A stretch of DNA of 64,000 nucleotides from Virgisporangium aurantiacum (GCF_016863635.1 NZ_BOPG01000078.1:1-64000); one strand, 5' to 3'; counted from the first letter of the stretch, positions 43,647 to 52,395 are shown. The notes: generated by a model not told the origin, from the sequence alone. Numbers and translations: made by a program.

Positions 43647-45070
43647 CGATGACACCCAGTGCTCAGACCGGCCAGGGCACTCACGTCCCGGCCGCCGGCG
43701 TGTGCCGGCTCGCCGTGTACGCGCCGCAGCGCCGGATGGACCTGGCCGTACCGGTCGACGTGGTCGTCGCCGACCTGCTTCCGGTGCTGCTGAACCACCT
43801 CGGCGAGGACCTGGCCGACAACGGGCTCGGCCACGGCGGCTGGGTGTTGCAGCGCCTCGGCGGTCCGCCGTTCGACGAGGACAGCACCGTCAGCTCCCTG
43901 GCGCTGCACGACGGCGACGAGGTGCACCTGCGTCCGCGCGCCGACCAGTTGCCACCGGCCGACTTCGACGACCTCATCGACGGGGTCGCCAGCGCCACCC
44001 GCGACCGCGCCGGCCGGTGGCGCCCGGCGATGACCCGCTGGGCGGCGACCGCGCTGCTGTGGCTGGTGCTGGGCGTCGGGCTGGCCGTCCTCGTCCTGCC
44101 CGGCCGGTCCGACCAGCGGGCCGCGGTGGCGGGCGGCGTCGCGGTGGCGTGCCTCGTGGCGGCCGCCGGGGTCAGCCGGATCGCCGGGCTACGGGCGACC
44201 GCGACGGCGCTGCTGGCCGGGGCGGCCGGATACGCGGCGCTGGCCGGGCTCGTCGCACCCAACCCACCGGACCGCCCGACCGGGCTGCTCTGGGCGAACC
44301 CGCAGATCTTCACCGCCGCCGTCGCGGTCGCCGCGGTTGGCCTGCTAGCCTTCGTGGTCCTGCCCGCGCTCCGTCCGTTGTGCGTCGCGATCCTGACCGC
44401 CGGCGTGCTTGTCGCCCTTGCCGGTGGGTTGGGCACGGCCTTCGAATGGTCACTGCCGCAGGCCGGTGGCGTGCTGCTCGGCGCCGCCACGCTCGGGCTG
44501 ACCGTCGTGCCGCTACTCGCGTTCCGCCTGTCGGGGTTGCGGTTGGCGCCGCTGCCGACGGCACCGGAGCACCTGCAGGAGGATCTCGATCCGGTCCCGA
44601 GCACGCAGGTGCTCGACCGGGCCGCGACCGCCGACCGGTACATGACGGGCCTGTACGGCGGGCTGGCCGTTCCGACGGCGCTGGCCCTCGTCGTGACCGG
44701 TACCGCCGGCGGCTGGCCGGCGCCGGTGCTGTCCACCCTCGCGGCGCTGACCCTGGTGCTGGCCGCGCGACCGATGACCAGCGGCTGGCACCGCCTCGCC
44801 CTGCTCGGCGCCGCGGCGGTCGGGTTGGCTGCCGGCACCGTCCACCTGGCCGGCGGGCAGCCGCTCGCCCGGCTGTTGGTGCCCACGGTCGGGGTGGCGC
44901 TGGGCGGCGTGGTCAGCGTTCTGATCGCCCGGTACGCGCCCGGCCGGCGCTTGATGCCGTACTGGGGCCGGATCGGGGACCTGCTGTACACCGCCGTCGC
45001 GATCGCCCAGGTGCCGGTGCTGTTGGCCCTGCTCGACGTCTACGGCTTCGCCCGGGCGATCGGAGGCTGA
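43643..45070 (+). CDS. eccD: Type VII secretion integral membrane protein EccD
   Basis: 475 residues. Residues about 18-105 form the ubiquitin-like (YukD-type) domain (CRLAVYAPQRRMDLAVPVDV, DEDSTVSSLALHDGDEVHLR). From about 128 onward there are some eleven hydrophobic helices (ALLWLVLGVGLAVLVL through LLYTAVAIAQVPVLLALLDV), as expected for the EccD channel subunit. It starts at GTG 43643, overlapping the eccC stop; ATG 43649 is an alternative start. Confidence 0.94.
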   Translation: MTMTPSAQTGQGTHVPAAGVCRLAVYAPQRRMDLAVPVDVVVADLLPVLLNHLGEDLADNGLGHGGWVLQRLGGPPFDEDSTVSSLALHDGDEVHLRPRADQLPPADFDDLIDGVASATRDRAGRWRPAMTRWAATALLWLVLGVGLAVLVLPGRSDQRAAVAGGVAVACLVAAAGVSRIAGLRATATALLAGAAGYAALAGLVAPNPPDRPTGLLWANPQIFTAAVAVAAVGLLAFVVLPALRPLCVAILTAGVLVALAGGLGTAFEWSLPQAGGVLLGAATLGLTVVPLLAFRLSGLRLAPLPTAPEHLQEDLDPVPSTQVLDRAATADRYMTGLYGGLAVPTALALVVTGTAGGWPAPVLSTLAALTLVLAARPMTSGWHRLALLGAAAVGLAAGTVHLAGGQPLARLLVPTVGVALGGVVSVLIARYAPGRRLMPYWGRIGDLLYTAVAIAQVPVLLALLDVYGFARAIGG

Positions 45071-45072
45071 CC

Positions 45073-46464
45073 GTGCAGACCCGCCGCGACCAGGTACAGG
45101 CCCAGTCCTACGTGCTGGGCAGGCTGACCTCCGCGCTGGTGATGGCCGAACCGGAGGCGTTGGAGAACCCGCACCGGCGGATCGTCGTCGGTACCGTCGT
45201 CGGCGTCCTCCTCGCCGGGCTCGTCGTCGCGGGCTTCACCGTCTACGGCTTCCTGCGGCCGGGCGGCGACACGGCCTGGCGCAAGCCGCGCACGCTGATC
45301 GTCGAGAAGGACACCGGCGCCCGCTACGTGCTCGTCGCCGGCGCGCTGCGGCCCGTGCTCAACTACGCCTCCGCGGTGCTGCTGCTCGGCGGCCGCCCGC
45401 CGATGACCTCGGTGTCGTCGGCGTCGCTGCGGTCGGTGCCGCGCGGGCTTCCGCTCGGCATCGTCGGCGCACCGGACACCCTGCCGCCGGCGGGCGGCCT
45501 CACCGGCACGTGGTGGAGCGTCTGCGCCGCGGCGGGCGCGACCGGTGGCACCGTACCCGCGCTGGCCGTCGACCGGCGCCCGGCGCGACCGGAGGACGAC
45601 GACGGCGCCCTGCTCGTCCGCGGCCCCGACGAGCAGCAGTACCTCGTCTGGCACGGCCGGCGGCTGCGGCTGGCCAGGCCCTGGGTCGCTCCGGTGCTCG
45701 GGCTCGACGGGCCCGCCGTCGACGTGCCGGCCGCCTGGCTCAACCAGTTGCTGCCCGGACCGGACCTCGACGGCCTGCCGGTCGACGGACGCGGCGAACC
45801 GGGCCCGGCCATCGACGGCACGGCGAGCCGCATCGGCCAGGTGTACGTCACCCGCGTCGCGGGCACCCCCGACCGGCACTACCTGCTGCGCCGCGACGGT
45901 CTCAGCCCGCTCGGAGCCACCGCCCTGGCCCTGGCGCTCGGCGATCCGGCCACCGCGACCGTCTACGGGACGGCCCGCGTCGAGCCGATCCCGCTGACCC
46001 CGGGCGCGTTGAGTCAACTGCCGCACTCGACCCGCCCCGTACTGCCGGACGACGTGCCCGCGGCCCAACCGGCCCTCCTGCCGCCGCCGGCCACCGGCGC
46101 CACCTGGTGTGTTCGCCGGCGTGGCGAGATCGCGGCGGCGACCCTGACGGCGGACGGCCCGGCCGCCCCGATGCCGTCCGCCGCAACCGGCACCGCGCTC
46201 GGCATCACGCGGACGGCGCAGACCGCGGCGGCGGTGCGCATGGCGGCCGGTGTCGGCGGCCTCGTCCGTCTCGGGCGGGCCGAACAGGCCAACGGTGGCG
46301 CGCTGTTCCTCGTCACCGACGCCGGCGTGAAGTTTCCGGTACCGAGCGCCGACGTCGCGAAAGCGTTGGGATACAACGCCACCGCGGCGGGTCTGGTCGC
46401 GCCGGCACTGCTGGACCTGTTGCCGACCGGGTCGGTCCTCGATCCGGCCGAGGCGAGGAGGTGA
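45073..46464 (+). CDS. eccB: Type VII secretion protein EccB
   Basis: 463 residues from GTG 45073, six bases after GGAGG. The N-terminus QTRRDQVQAQSYVLGRLTSA is the family hallmark, followed by a single membrane helix (about 38-62, VVGTVVGVLLAGLVVAGFTV). The extracytoplasmic R1-R4 repeat domain contains the conserved cysteines in WWSVCAAAG and TWCVRRRG. It completes the EccC-D-B membrane set. No EccE follows. Confidence 0.94.
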   Translation: MQTRRDQVQAQSYVLGRLTSALVMAEPEALENPHRRIVVGTVVGVLLAGLVVAGFTVYGFLRPGGDTAWRKPRTLIVEKDTGARYVLVAGALRPVLNYASAVLLLGGRPPMTSVSSASLRSVPRGLPLGIVGAPDTLPPAGGLTGTWWSVCAAAGATGGTVPALAVDRRPARPEDDDGALLVRGPDEQQYLVWHGRRLRLARPWVAPVLGLDGPAVDVPAAWLNQLLPGPDLDGLPVDGRGEPGPAIDGTASRIGQVYVTRVAGTPDRHYLLRRDGLSPLGATALALALGDPATATVYGTARVEPIPLTPGALSQLPHSTRPVLPDDVPAAQPALLPPPATGATWCVRRRGEIAAATLTADGPAAPMPSAATGTALGITRTAQTAAAVRMAAGVGGLVRLGRAEQANGGALFLVTDAGVKFPVPSADVAKALGYNATAAGLVAPALLDLLPTGSVLDPAEARR

Positions 46465-46524
46465 CGTCACCCGCCCACCTGACCCAACCCGACCGCAACA
46501 CCAGCACGGAAAGGAAACCCGGAC

Positions 46525-46827
46525 ATGGCCAATTCCATGGGAAACCAGGTCGATGAAGCAACCATCCGCCAGACCCTGTCGGCGTTCGAACAGGCGATGG
46601 CCAACACCAACGCGGCGCTCCAGTCGGTCGACGCGGTGTCGTCGTCGGTGCCGTGGCACGGCGAGGCCGCCGCGCGGTACCGCAACGCACTCGCCAACTG
46701 GATGACCGGCCTGCGCGACGTCCAGAAGGGCCTGACCGACCTGGAGAGCGCGATGAACAGCCACCTGCAGGTGTCGGGCAACGCCGAGAACGAGGCGTCG
46801 CAGATGTCCAAGTGGTACATCAACTGA
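46525..46827 (+). CDS. WXG100-family secreted protein (EsxA/B-like)
   Basis: 100 residues, the standard length. The helix-turn-helix hairpin has the WXG turn as W-H-G in SSVPWHGEAAARYRNAL, flanked by helices QVDEATIRQTLSAFEQAM and LTDLESAMNSHLQVSG. No C-terminal YxxxD signal is present, so the partner protein probably supplies it. First of two small helical genes after eccB. Confidence 0.92.
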   Translation: MANSMGNQVDEATIRQTLSAFEQAMANTNAALQSVDAVSSSVPWHGEAAARYRNALANWMTGLRDVQKGLTDLESAMNSHLQVSGNAENEASQMSKWYIN

Positions 46828-46838
46828 GGAGAGAGAAG

Positions 46839-47135
46839 ATGGCGACCTACGGTCTGGATCCCAACGGCCTGCTCGATTCCGGCATGGAATTGCGCGGCGT
46901 CACGAAGTCGGTTGAGGCGGCGCTGCACGAGCTCGACGGCTACGTGCAGAAGTTCATCGCCGCCAACGCCGGTGGCGCGGCCGACTCGTACCGCCACGCG
47001 CAGCAGCTGTGGAACAACGGCCTGACGAAGATGAACAGCTCGCTCGACCAGGGCGCCACGGCGCTGGACAACATCCGCGACACCTACCACATCGCCGATA
47101 CGCAGGGCGCATCCCTGTTCGGCGGCCAGGTCTGA
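46839..47135 (+). CDS. Second WXG100-like protein carrying a YxxxD export signal
   Basis: 98 residues from ATG 46839, with GAGGAGAGAG upstream, 11 bp after the first WXG100 gene. A helical hairpin with LWNNG (WxxG rather than WXG) at the turn. The C-terminal tail DTYHIADTQ contains YHIAD, a match to the general type VII secretion signal YxxxD/E placed after the second helix. It is likely the heterodimer partner of the preceding protein and the one read by EccC (inference). Confidence 0.87.
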   Translation: MATYGLDPNGLLDSGMELRGVTKSVEAALHELDGYVQKFIAANAGGAADSYRHAQQLWNNGLTKMNSSLDQGATALDNIRDTYHIADTQGASLFGGQV

Positions 47136-47151
47136 GTCGGCGGGAGGTGCC

Positions 47152-47502
47152 ATGCCGAACATCGAGGTCGACGACGCGTTCATGGGACAGGTCGAGAAGA
47201 CGCTGCGCCAGCTGGGCGTCGACATCGCGGCGAGCCCGCACGGGCCGCTCGCGAACTTCACGGTCAAGGCCGGCGGGAAGAACTTCTTGCTGGGTCTGGC
47301 CGTCACCGAACGGGTGAAGTCGATGACACAGGCGGTCGACTCGACGCTGACCCAGCTGTCGTCGACCGCGACGAACCGGGCGAACCAGATCTCGCTCTAC
47401 CGGATCGTGACCGACGACGCCGAATCCCTCAACGACACGTCGGCGCAGGACTTCCTGCGCGACGCGCCGAACTGGGTGCAGGCGAACGCTACCACCAAGT
47501 GA
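47152..47502 (+). CDS. Small helical type VII locus protein, function unknown
   Basis: 116 residues, ATG 47152 with GGGAGG upstream. Mostly helical (VDDAFMGQVEKTLRQLGVDI, LAVTERVKSMTQAVDSTLTQ), no signal peptide or membrane span, no WXG turn and no strict YxxxD. It sits 16 bp after the second WXG100-like gene and 31 bp before the PPE-like gene, so it may be a third secreted partner or a chaperone. Confidence 0.72.
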   Translation: MPNIEVDDAFMGQVEKTLRQLGVDIAASPHGPLANFTVKAGGKNFLLGLAVTERVKSMTQAVDSTLTQLSSTATNRANQISLYRIVTDDAESLNDTSAQDFLRDAPNWVQANATTK

Positions 47503-47533
47503 ATCCGAACACCTGAAAGGACGGGCGGGGTCG

Positions 47534-49735
47534 ATGGCGCCGAATGATACGGGCACATGGAACGGGGTCAGCCAGCTGGACTGGGTGCCTACGCTGCAGA
47601 CCGTGCTCGACGGGGACGCCGGCGACATCGACCCCACACGGGTCACGGCGTCCCGGTGGGTCACGCTGGACGCGGCGTTCGGGGGCACCTTGGAATACAG
47701 CAACCAGCATCCGTGGGAGCATTGGATGCCCTTGGACTCCAACCACCTGGGCTGGAACTACATCACCATCTACCGCGTCATCCGCCAGGGCAGAGGCAGT
47801 GCATTCCAGCTGCTGCGGGCCAAGTTCGACTTCTTCGAACCCAGCGGCGACATGTCACCCGCCCGGCAGGCCCAGCAGCTCGTCGCGCTGAGCGACAAGG
47901 TCGTCGGCGCCCTGCGCACCAACCCGCTGTTCGACGCCTCGACCTTCACCGCCGCCGCCGACGTGCTCGCCAAGGTCATGGACTGGCTGCGCAACTCCGG
48001 CGAACCGACGATCGCAGGGCTGACTAACCAGATCGACAAGGACGAGACAGGCTTCAAAGGAACCGCCGCCGAGGTCTTCATGTGGGCGCTGCACGATCTG
48101 AGCGCCGGCCTGGACCAGCTCCAGACGTTCGTCACCGAACCCAGCAGCTGGATCGTCCTGCTCAACGAGGCGGCGGCCGCGATCACCAAATTCAGGTCCG
48201 CGCTGGAGAACGCCTGGACCGAGTTCAAGAACTACAGGTACTACGACCCCAACTGGCTCCTCGCCGATGTCATCCATTCCATCGAGAACCAGGCCGACTC
48301 CTACTACAAAAACAATGGGTGGGTCGGCGCACGTGACGCCAAATGGAACTTCGACTTCAGCGCCATCACCGGACTCGGCGTCTACAACCTCGGCAGCCAG
48401 GCCGGCTGGGACCAGCTCAACGACGCGATGAAGGTCACCTGGACGCAGAAGCACACCGCGTTGGAGACGGCGGCGCGCACCGCCAGCCGTGACCTGATCG
48501 CCGCCATGAGCAAGCTGTGGGAATCCCTCGGCCGCGGCATGGGAACCATCCAGCACCTGCCGCCGCCCAACGGCGTCACCGATCCCACCCAGGACCCGAA
48601 CAAGGATCCCAACGACCCCGACGGTGACGGCGAGAGCGGCATCGACATCAACGACCTCCTCAAGAACGGCGGCGGCGGGGGCGACGGCAACGGGGGCGGC
48701 GATGGGGGCGGCGACGGCGGCATCGACATCAACGACCTCCTCAAGAACGGCGGCGGGGGCGGCGACGGGGGCGGCGGCGGCAACAACCCGCCGACCTTCG
48801 AGAGCGGCGGGTCGGATTTCGGTGGCTTCAACCTCCCGAACGGGCCCGGCGGCTCCGGATCGAACACGGAGCTGTTCAACACTCCGCCAGGGACCGACTT
48901 GAACGACGGTCCCGGTTTCGACCCCGCCAGTCTCACCAGTTCGGGTTTTGGCGGCAGTGATTTCCCGGGTTCCGGCGGACCCACCGGCACGTCGGGCTTC
49001 AACGGCTTCGCGCTTCCCGGGATCGGTTCGGGATTCAGCTTCCCCGGCTCGGGTCCGGGTGGGTCGGGCGGCGCACCCGGCGGCGGCAACCGGTTCGGCG
49101 GCGGTGCGTCCGCCCCGGGTCTCGAACTGCCGGAGAACCGAGGCGGTGTTCTGATCGGCCCCATGGGCGCGAGCCCGCCCGGATACACCGGTCCCGGACC
49201 GCTCGAAGACATCCTGCGCAGCGAGGGCATCGAGATCGCCGGGGCCGCGGCGGGTGGTGGGCTCGGCGGCGGCGCCGGCCTCGGCGGCGCCGGCCTCGGC
49301 GGCGGCGGTGGCGTCAGCGGCGGCGGCGGCTTCGGCGGCGCCGACGGCACCGGATGGGGCGCCGGGTCGAACGGCGGGGTTGCCGGCGACGGCTCCACCC
49401 TCGGCGCGCCGGGCTCCGGAACCGGCACCTCCCCAGGTACGACCACGGGAACCACCCCGGCGAACGCCTCCGGGTACCCGCCGATGATGCCGCCGATGGG
49501 CATGGGCGGCATGGGTGGCATGGGCGGCCGCGGCGAGAACGAGAAGGAGCGCGAACGCACCACCTGGCTCGCCGAGGACGAGAAGGTCTGGGGCACCGAC
49601 CCGGACTGCGGCCCGGCCGTCATCGGCGCCGACGACGACGCGACCCCGACCGGCACGCCGGTCACCGACCGCTCGTCGACGCCACGCTCGCGGCCGCACC
49701 AGCCCGCGCACACCCCGACGCGCGCCCGACACTGA
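47534..49735 (+). CDS. Large PPE-like, Gly-rich type VII substrate
   Basis: 733 residues, ATG 47534. The N-terminal 350 residues are helical and Trp-rich (HPWEHWMPLDSNHLGWNYIT, AAEVFMWALHDLSAGLDQLQ), like actinobacterial PPE/WXG-type secreted proteins. Residues about 360-660 are low-complexity Gly/Pro/Ser, beginning with an acidic DPDGDGESGIDINDLLKN segment and its repeat IDINDLLKNGGG, reminiscent of a dockerin/EF-hand loop. The C-terminus TTWLAEDEKVWGTDPDCG matches the WLxEDExVWG tail of streptomycete type VII locus proteins as I recall it. Probably secreted or surface-exposed. Confidence 0.82.
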   Translation: MAPNDTGTWNGVSQLDWVPTLQTVLDGDAGDIDPTRVTASRWVTLDAAFGGTLEYSNQHPWEHWMPLDSNHLGWNYITIYRVIRQGRGSAFQLLRAKFDFFEPSGDMSPARQAQQLVALSDKVVGALRTNPLFDASTFTAAADVLAKVMDWLRNSGEPTIAGLTNQIDKDETGFKGTAAEVFMWALHDLSAGLDQLQTFVTEPSSWIVLLNEAAAAITKFRSALENAWTEFKNYRYYDPNWLLADVIHSIENQADSYYKNNGWVGARDAKWNFDFSAITGLGVYNLGSQAGWDQLNDAMKVTWTQKHTALETAARTASRDLIAAMSKLWESLGRGMGTIQHLPPPNGVTDPTQDPNKDPNDPDGDGESGIDINDLLKNGGGGGDGNGGGDGGGDGGIDINDLLKNGGGGGDGGGGGNNPPTFESGGSDFGGFNLPNGPGGSGSNTELFNTPPGTDLNDGPGFDPASLTSSGFGGSDFPGSGGPTGTSGFNGFALPGIGSGFSFPGSGPGGSGGAPGGGNRFGGGASAPGLELPENRGGVLIGPMGASPPGYTGPGPLEDILRSEGIEIAGAAAGGGLGGGAGLGGAGLGGGGGVSGGGGFGGADGTGWGAGSNGGVAGDGSTLGAPGSGTGTSPGTTTGTTPANASGYPPMMPPMGMGGMGGMGGRGENEKERERTTWLAEDEKVWGTDPDCGPAVIGADDDATPTGTPVTDRSSTPRSRPHQPAHTPTRARH
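48638..48756 (+). repeat. 38-bp direct repeat encoding GIDINDLLKNGG
   Basis: Two identical 38-bp copies at 48638-48675 and 48719-48756, starting GGCATCGACATCAACGACCT, inside the PPE-like gene and separated by a Gly/Asp-rich spacer. Nucleotide identity, not only protein identity, points to a recent duplication. Confidence 0.8.
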
Positions 49736-49760
49736 AACCCGACACTGAATGGAGAAGACA

Positions 49761-50159
49761 GTGCCCGACAACCGCCAAGAACTCGAGAGCATCCACGCCG
49801 AATACGAGCGGACCAAGGCCGCCATCGGAGGGGCTCAGGCCGGCGTGCTCGCCGACTCGACCACGGTGACGTCGAAGAACCGCGAGCTGTCCGTCACCGT
49901 CGACGGCCGCGGCGAGCTGACCGGAATCGCCTTCCGCACCCGCTCGTACCGGACGATGTCGCCGACCGAACTGGCGACCCTGCTCGTCGACACGATCCGG
50001 GCCGCCCGCAGGGAGAGCCTCGGCAAGGTGGCCGCGGCGTTCGAGTCCGTGCTGCCGGCCGGCCTTCCGCTGCTGGACATCATGAGCGGCCCGATCGACG
50101 TCGACACGATGATGAGTGACGCGGTCGCGAAGATCATGCGGGAAAGGCAGCGGTCATGA
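49761..50159 (+). CDS. YbaB/EbfC-like protein of the type VII operon
   Basis: 132 residues from GTG 49761, preferred over ATG 49749 because GGAG lies six bases before it. A long N-terminal helix (ELESIHAEYERTKAAIGGAQ) and a compact alpha/beta core (ELSVTVDGRGELTGIAFR, LATLLVDTIRAARRESL) match the YbaB DNA-binding family fold. Such proteins recur in actinobacterial type VII loci as chaperone-like components. The stop overlaps the next start (ATGA). Confidence 0.78.
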   Translation: MPDNRQELESIHAEYERTKAAIGGAQAGVLADSTTVTSKNRELSVTVDGRGELTGIAFRTRSYRTMSPTELATLLVDTIRAARRESLGKVAAAFESVLPAGLPLLDIMSGPIDVDTMMSDAVAKIMRERQRS

Positions 50160-50482
50160 GCTCCCCGCTCTACCTCAACGTCGAGACGGACGGCCTCACC
50201 GAGGCGATGCAACCGGTACAGGACCACGTCCGCACCACACTCAAGAAGTACTCCGGGACGATCGACGGCATTGGCTCGGTGGTCGACGCGGTCAAGACCG
50301 ACGAGGACACGAAGATCCTCCAACAGAGCAACGCGGAGATGGAGGCTGTCCGGATGCTGCTGGTCTCCCTGCAGGGCCTGGCGGCCGGCGACGAGACGTC
50401 GATCGCGCTGCTGGCCGCCAACTTCAACTTCGCCGAGGACCAGGCCATCGACCAGGCCTCGGGATGGAACGGACGGCATTGA
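50156..50482 (+). CDS. Small helical ESX-secretion-associated protein
   Basis: 108 residues, coupled by a 4-bp overlap to the YbaB-like gene. Helical throughout (GLTEAMQPVQDHVRTTLKKY, ILQQSNAEMEAVRMLLVSLQ), size and composition like EspC/EsxB-class proteins, but with no WXG turn. Last gene of the operon; a strong hairpin begins 39 bp after its stop. It probably pairs with the YbaB-like protein. Confidence 0.75.
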   Translation: MSSPLYLNVETDGLTEAMQPVQDHVRTTLKKYSGTIDGIGSVVDAVKTDEDTKILQQSNAEMEAVRMLLVSLQGLAAGDETSIALLAANFNFAEDQAIDQASGWNGRH

Positions 50483-50521
50483 CCACGGGTCGTCCGATGT
50501 CCGCTTTGATCGGATTCAATG

Positions 50522-50567
50522 AGCGGGGAAGTTCGTGCGCGCCATGACGCGGACGGACTTCCCCGCT
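50522..50567 (+). terminator. Terminator hairpin of the type VII operon
   Basis: Inverted repeat with arms 50522-50541 (AGCGGGGAAGTTCGTGCGCG) and 50548-50567 and a 6-nt loop. Eleven bases pair perfectly at the base of the stem, and all but two of the rest match. It is placed between the convergent type VII operon and the mycosin gene, with no T-tract. Confidence 0.75.
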
Positions 50568-50671
50568 GATGCGTCGTTGTCTTCGGCACGGGTGCCGGAA
50601 GCGGCGTTGGCGTACTGAGCGGACACTTCGGAGCGCCGCGGTCCCGACGATGTCCTGATCTCGGCGCTGAT

Positions 50672-51829
50672 TCACGCAAGCGGCGGCGCGCCGCTGCGAC
50701 GGGTCCGGACCAACCACAGCACCACCAGCGCGAGCAGGGTGGCGCCACCGAGCGTGCCGCACAGGAGCCACGCCCGGGTCACGGCCGGATCCCCGGCCGA
50801 CGCCTCCGGAAGGCTGACCGGTGGCCGGTCCGGCACCGTGCGCTGGCCGCTCGCCACGTCCACGGTGGTGGCGGCCGCGTACGGATCGACCGTTCCCGGC
50901 CCACCCGTGCCGGGCCGCTCGGCGGTGTCGAGCAGCCGGGTCCGCACGGCGGCCTCGGAAAGCTCCGGATGCGCCGCCCGGACCAGCGCCGCGGCTCCCG
51001 CCACGAACGCCGCGGCGACACCGGTGCCGCCGACACCGTAGTGACCGATGCCGCTAGGCCCCGGTACGACCGCGCCCTGCGCGGGTGCCAGCACGTCGAC
51101 GCCGGCCGCTGGGCCGGTCACCTCGGTCGGTTTGCCGTCGACGGCCACCCCGCCCACCGCCAGCACCTGCGGATCGGCCGCCGGGAACCAGGCCGCCGGC
51201 GGCCGGCCGGCTTCTCCGCGGGTCCGGTCGTTGACCGGTGCCACGACGAGCGCGTCGTGGGCGACGGCGTCGGCCACGGCGGCGCGCAGGTCCGGGTTGT
51301 CCTCGGCGAGTCCGGTGCCGACCAGGATGACCCTCGCGCCCCGCCGGGCGGCCTCCCGGATCCCGGTCGCCAGTGCGGCGGCGGTGACCCGTCCCTGCGG
51401 GTCGATGATCCGCACGGGCAGGATGCCGGCGCCGGGAGCCATGCCCACGACGCCGCTGCCGGGCACCGGCCGGCCGGCGATGATCGCCGCGAACGCAGTG
51501 CCTCGGCCGAGGCAGTCCGTCGTCGCCGGGCCGCCGGACACGACGTCGACGCCGCCGTCCACCGCGCCGGCGAGGCCCGCGGCCCCGGCACTCACCCCGC
51601 TGTCGAGCACCGCGACCGTGACACCCTGGCCATCGGTCAAGCGGGACAGCAGATAGGGGGCCATCCGGGCCGTCGCCCACGGCAGGTCCCGCACGGTGAC
51701 CGCGGACGCGCCGACACATCCGGACGCCGGCGCGGGCAGGGCCGGCGGCGCCGGATCGGCGGCGGCCTCCGCCGCGGGCAGGGCGAGCGCCGCGACGGAC
51801 GCGGCAGCGAGCACGACCTTCAACCGCAT
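50672..51829 (-). CDS. mycP: Mycosin-family subtilase lacking catalytic His and Ser (pseudoprotease MycP)
   Basis: 385 residues: signal peptide (1-24), subtilisin-like domain and a C-terminal membrane helix (WLLCGTLGGATLLALVVLWL) followed by RTRR, the mycosin layout. Of the triad only Asp76 (VAVLDSGV) remains. The His of the usual HGT motif is Arg109 (CLGRGTAFAAIIAG) and the Ser of GTS is Gly270 (GGTGVAAAFVAG). The oxyanion region APVND keeps an Asn. The rest of the fold is well conserved, so it is not a decaying gene. MycP is known to stabilise ESX membrane complexes independently of proteolysis, so a scaffold role fits. Starts 12 bp after the ECF sigma gene. Confidence 0.88.
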   Translation of the reverse strand: MRLKVVLAAASVAALALPAAEAAADPAPPALPAPASGCVGASAVTVRDLPWATARMAPYLLSRLTDGQGVTVAVLDSGVSAGAAGLAGAVDGGVDVVSGGPATTDCLGRGTAFAAIIAGRPVPGSGVVGMAPGAGILPVRIIDPQGRVTAAALATGIREAARRGARVILVGTGLAEDNPDLRAAVADAVAHDALVVAPVNDRTRGEAGRPPAAWFPAADPQVLAVGGVAVDGKPTEVTGPAAGVDVLAPAQGAVVPGPSGIGHYGVGGTGVAAAFVAGAAALVRAAHPELSEAAVRTRLLDTAERPGTGGPGTVDPYAAATTVDVASGQRTVPDRPPVSLPEASAGDPAVTRAWLLCGTLGGATLLALVVLWLVRTRRSGAPPLA

Positions 51830-51841
51830 CGGTACCCGCCC

Positions 51842-52357
51842 CTAACCGTCGAGCTTTGCGCGCAGAGCGCGCATGGCGTAGAAGGCCCGCGACTTCACGG
51901 TGCCGACCGGGATGCCGAGTCGCTCCGCGACCTGGGCCGGACTGTGGCCGCGGAAGTGCAGCTCGATCAGCACTTCCAGATGATCGCGTCGCAGATCGGC
52001 GAGCGCGTCGCGGAGGGCTCCCACGGCGAGCATTTCGCCGATCGGGTCCGCGGCGACGGACAGCTTGCTGAGATCGTCGACCATCAGTTCGGCGGGGCGG
52101 GCGCGGCGCGCCCTCAGGTGGTCGACGACGAGCCGGCGGCCGACCGTGTACAGCCAGGGCCGGAACGCGTCGGGGTCGATGTCGACCTTCTCGCGCAGAT
52201 GTCGCCAGGCCCGCAGGAACGTCTCCTGCACCAGGTCCTCGGCGAGTTGTACGTCACCGAGAAGCAGTTTCGTGAGGTAGTCGCGCAGGGCGTGGCGGTG
52301 CCGGGAGTGCAACTGCCACAACCGGTCGGCGGGAGTCGGGCACGTTATCGTGAGCAT
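51842..52357 (-). CDS. ECF RNA polymerase sigma factor
   Basis: 171 residues from ATG 52357. Region 2: LTKLLLGDVQLAEDLVQETF and RPWLYTVGRRLVVDHLRARR. Region 4: RGHSPAQVAERLGIPVGTVK followed by SRAFYAMRALR. No anti-sigma gene is adjacent. It is followed after 12 bp by the mycosin gene and preceded after 38 bp by the hydrolase gene on the same strand, so it may be co-transcribed with mycP and could control the type VII island (inference). Confidence 0.9.
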   Translation of the reverse strand: MLTITCPTPADRLWQLHSRHRHALRDYLTKLLLGDVQLAEDLVQETFLRAWRHLREKVDIDPDAFRPWLYTVGRRLVVDHLRARRARPAELMVDDLSKLSVAADPIGEMLAVGALRDALADLRRDHLEVLIELHFRGHSPAQVAERLGIPVGTVKSRAFYAMRALRAKLDG

Positions 52358-52395
52358 CTCGGCTCCGTCCAAGTCTGGTTGACGGTGGTTTCTGA

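Noticed and set aside
51503..51505. Sequencing error explaining the lost mycosin His
   Set aside because: The His loss needs a codon change to CGA and the Ser is independently lost 160 residues away without any frame disruption.
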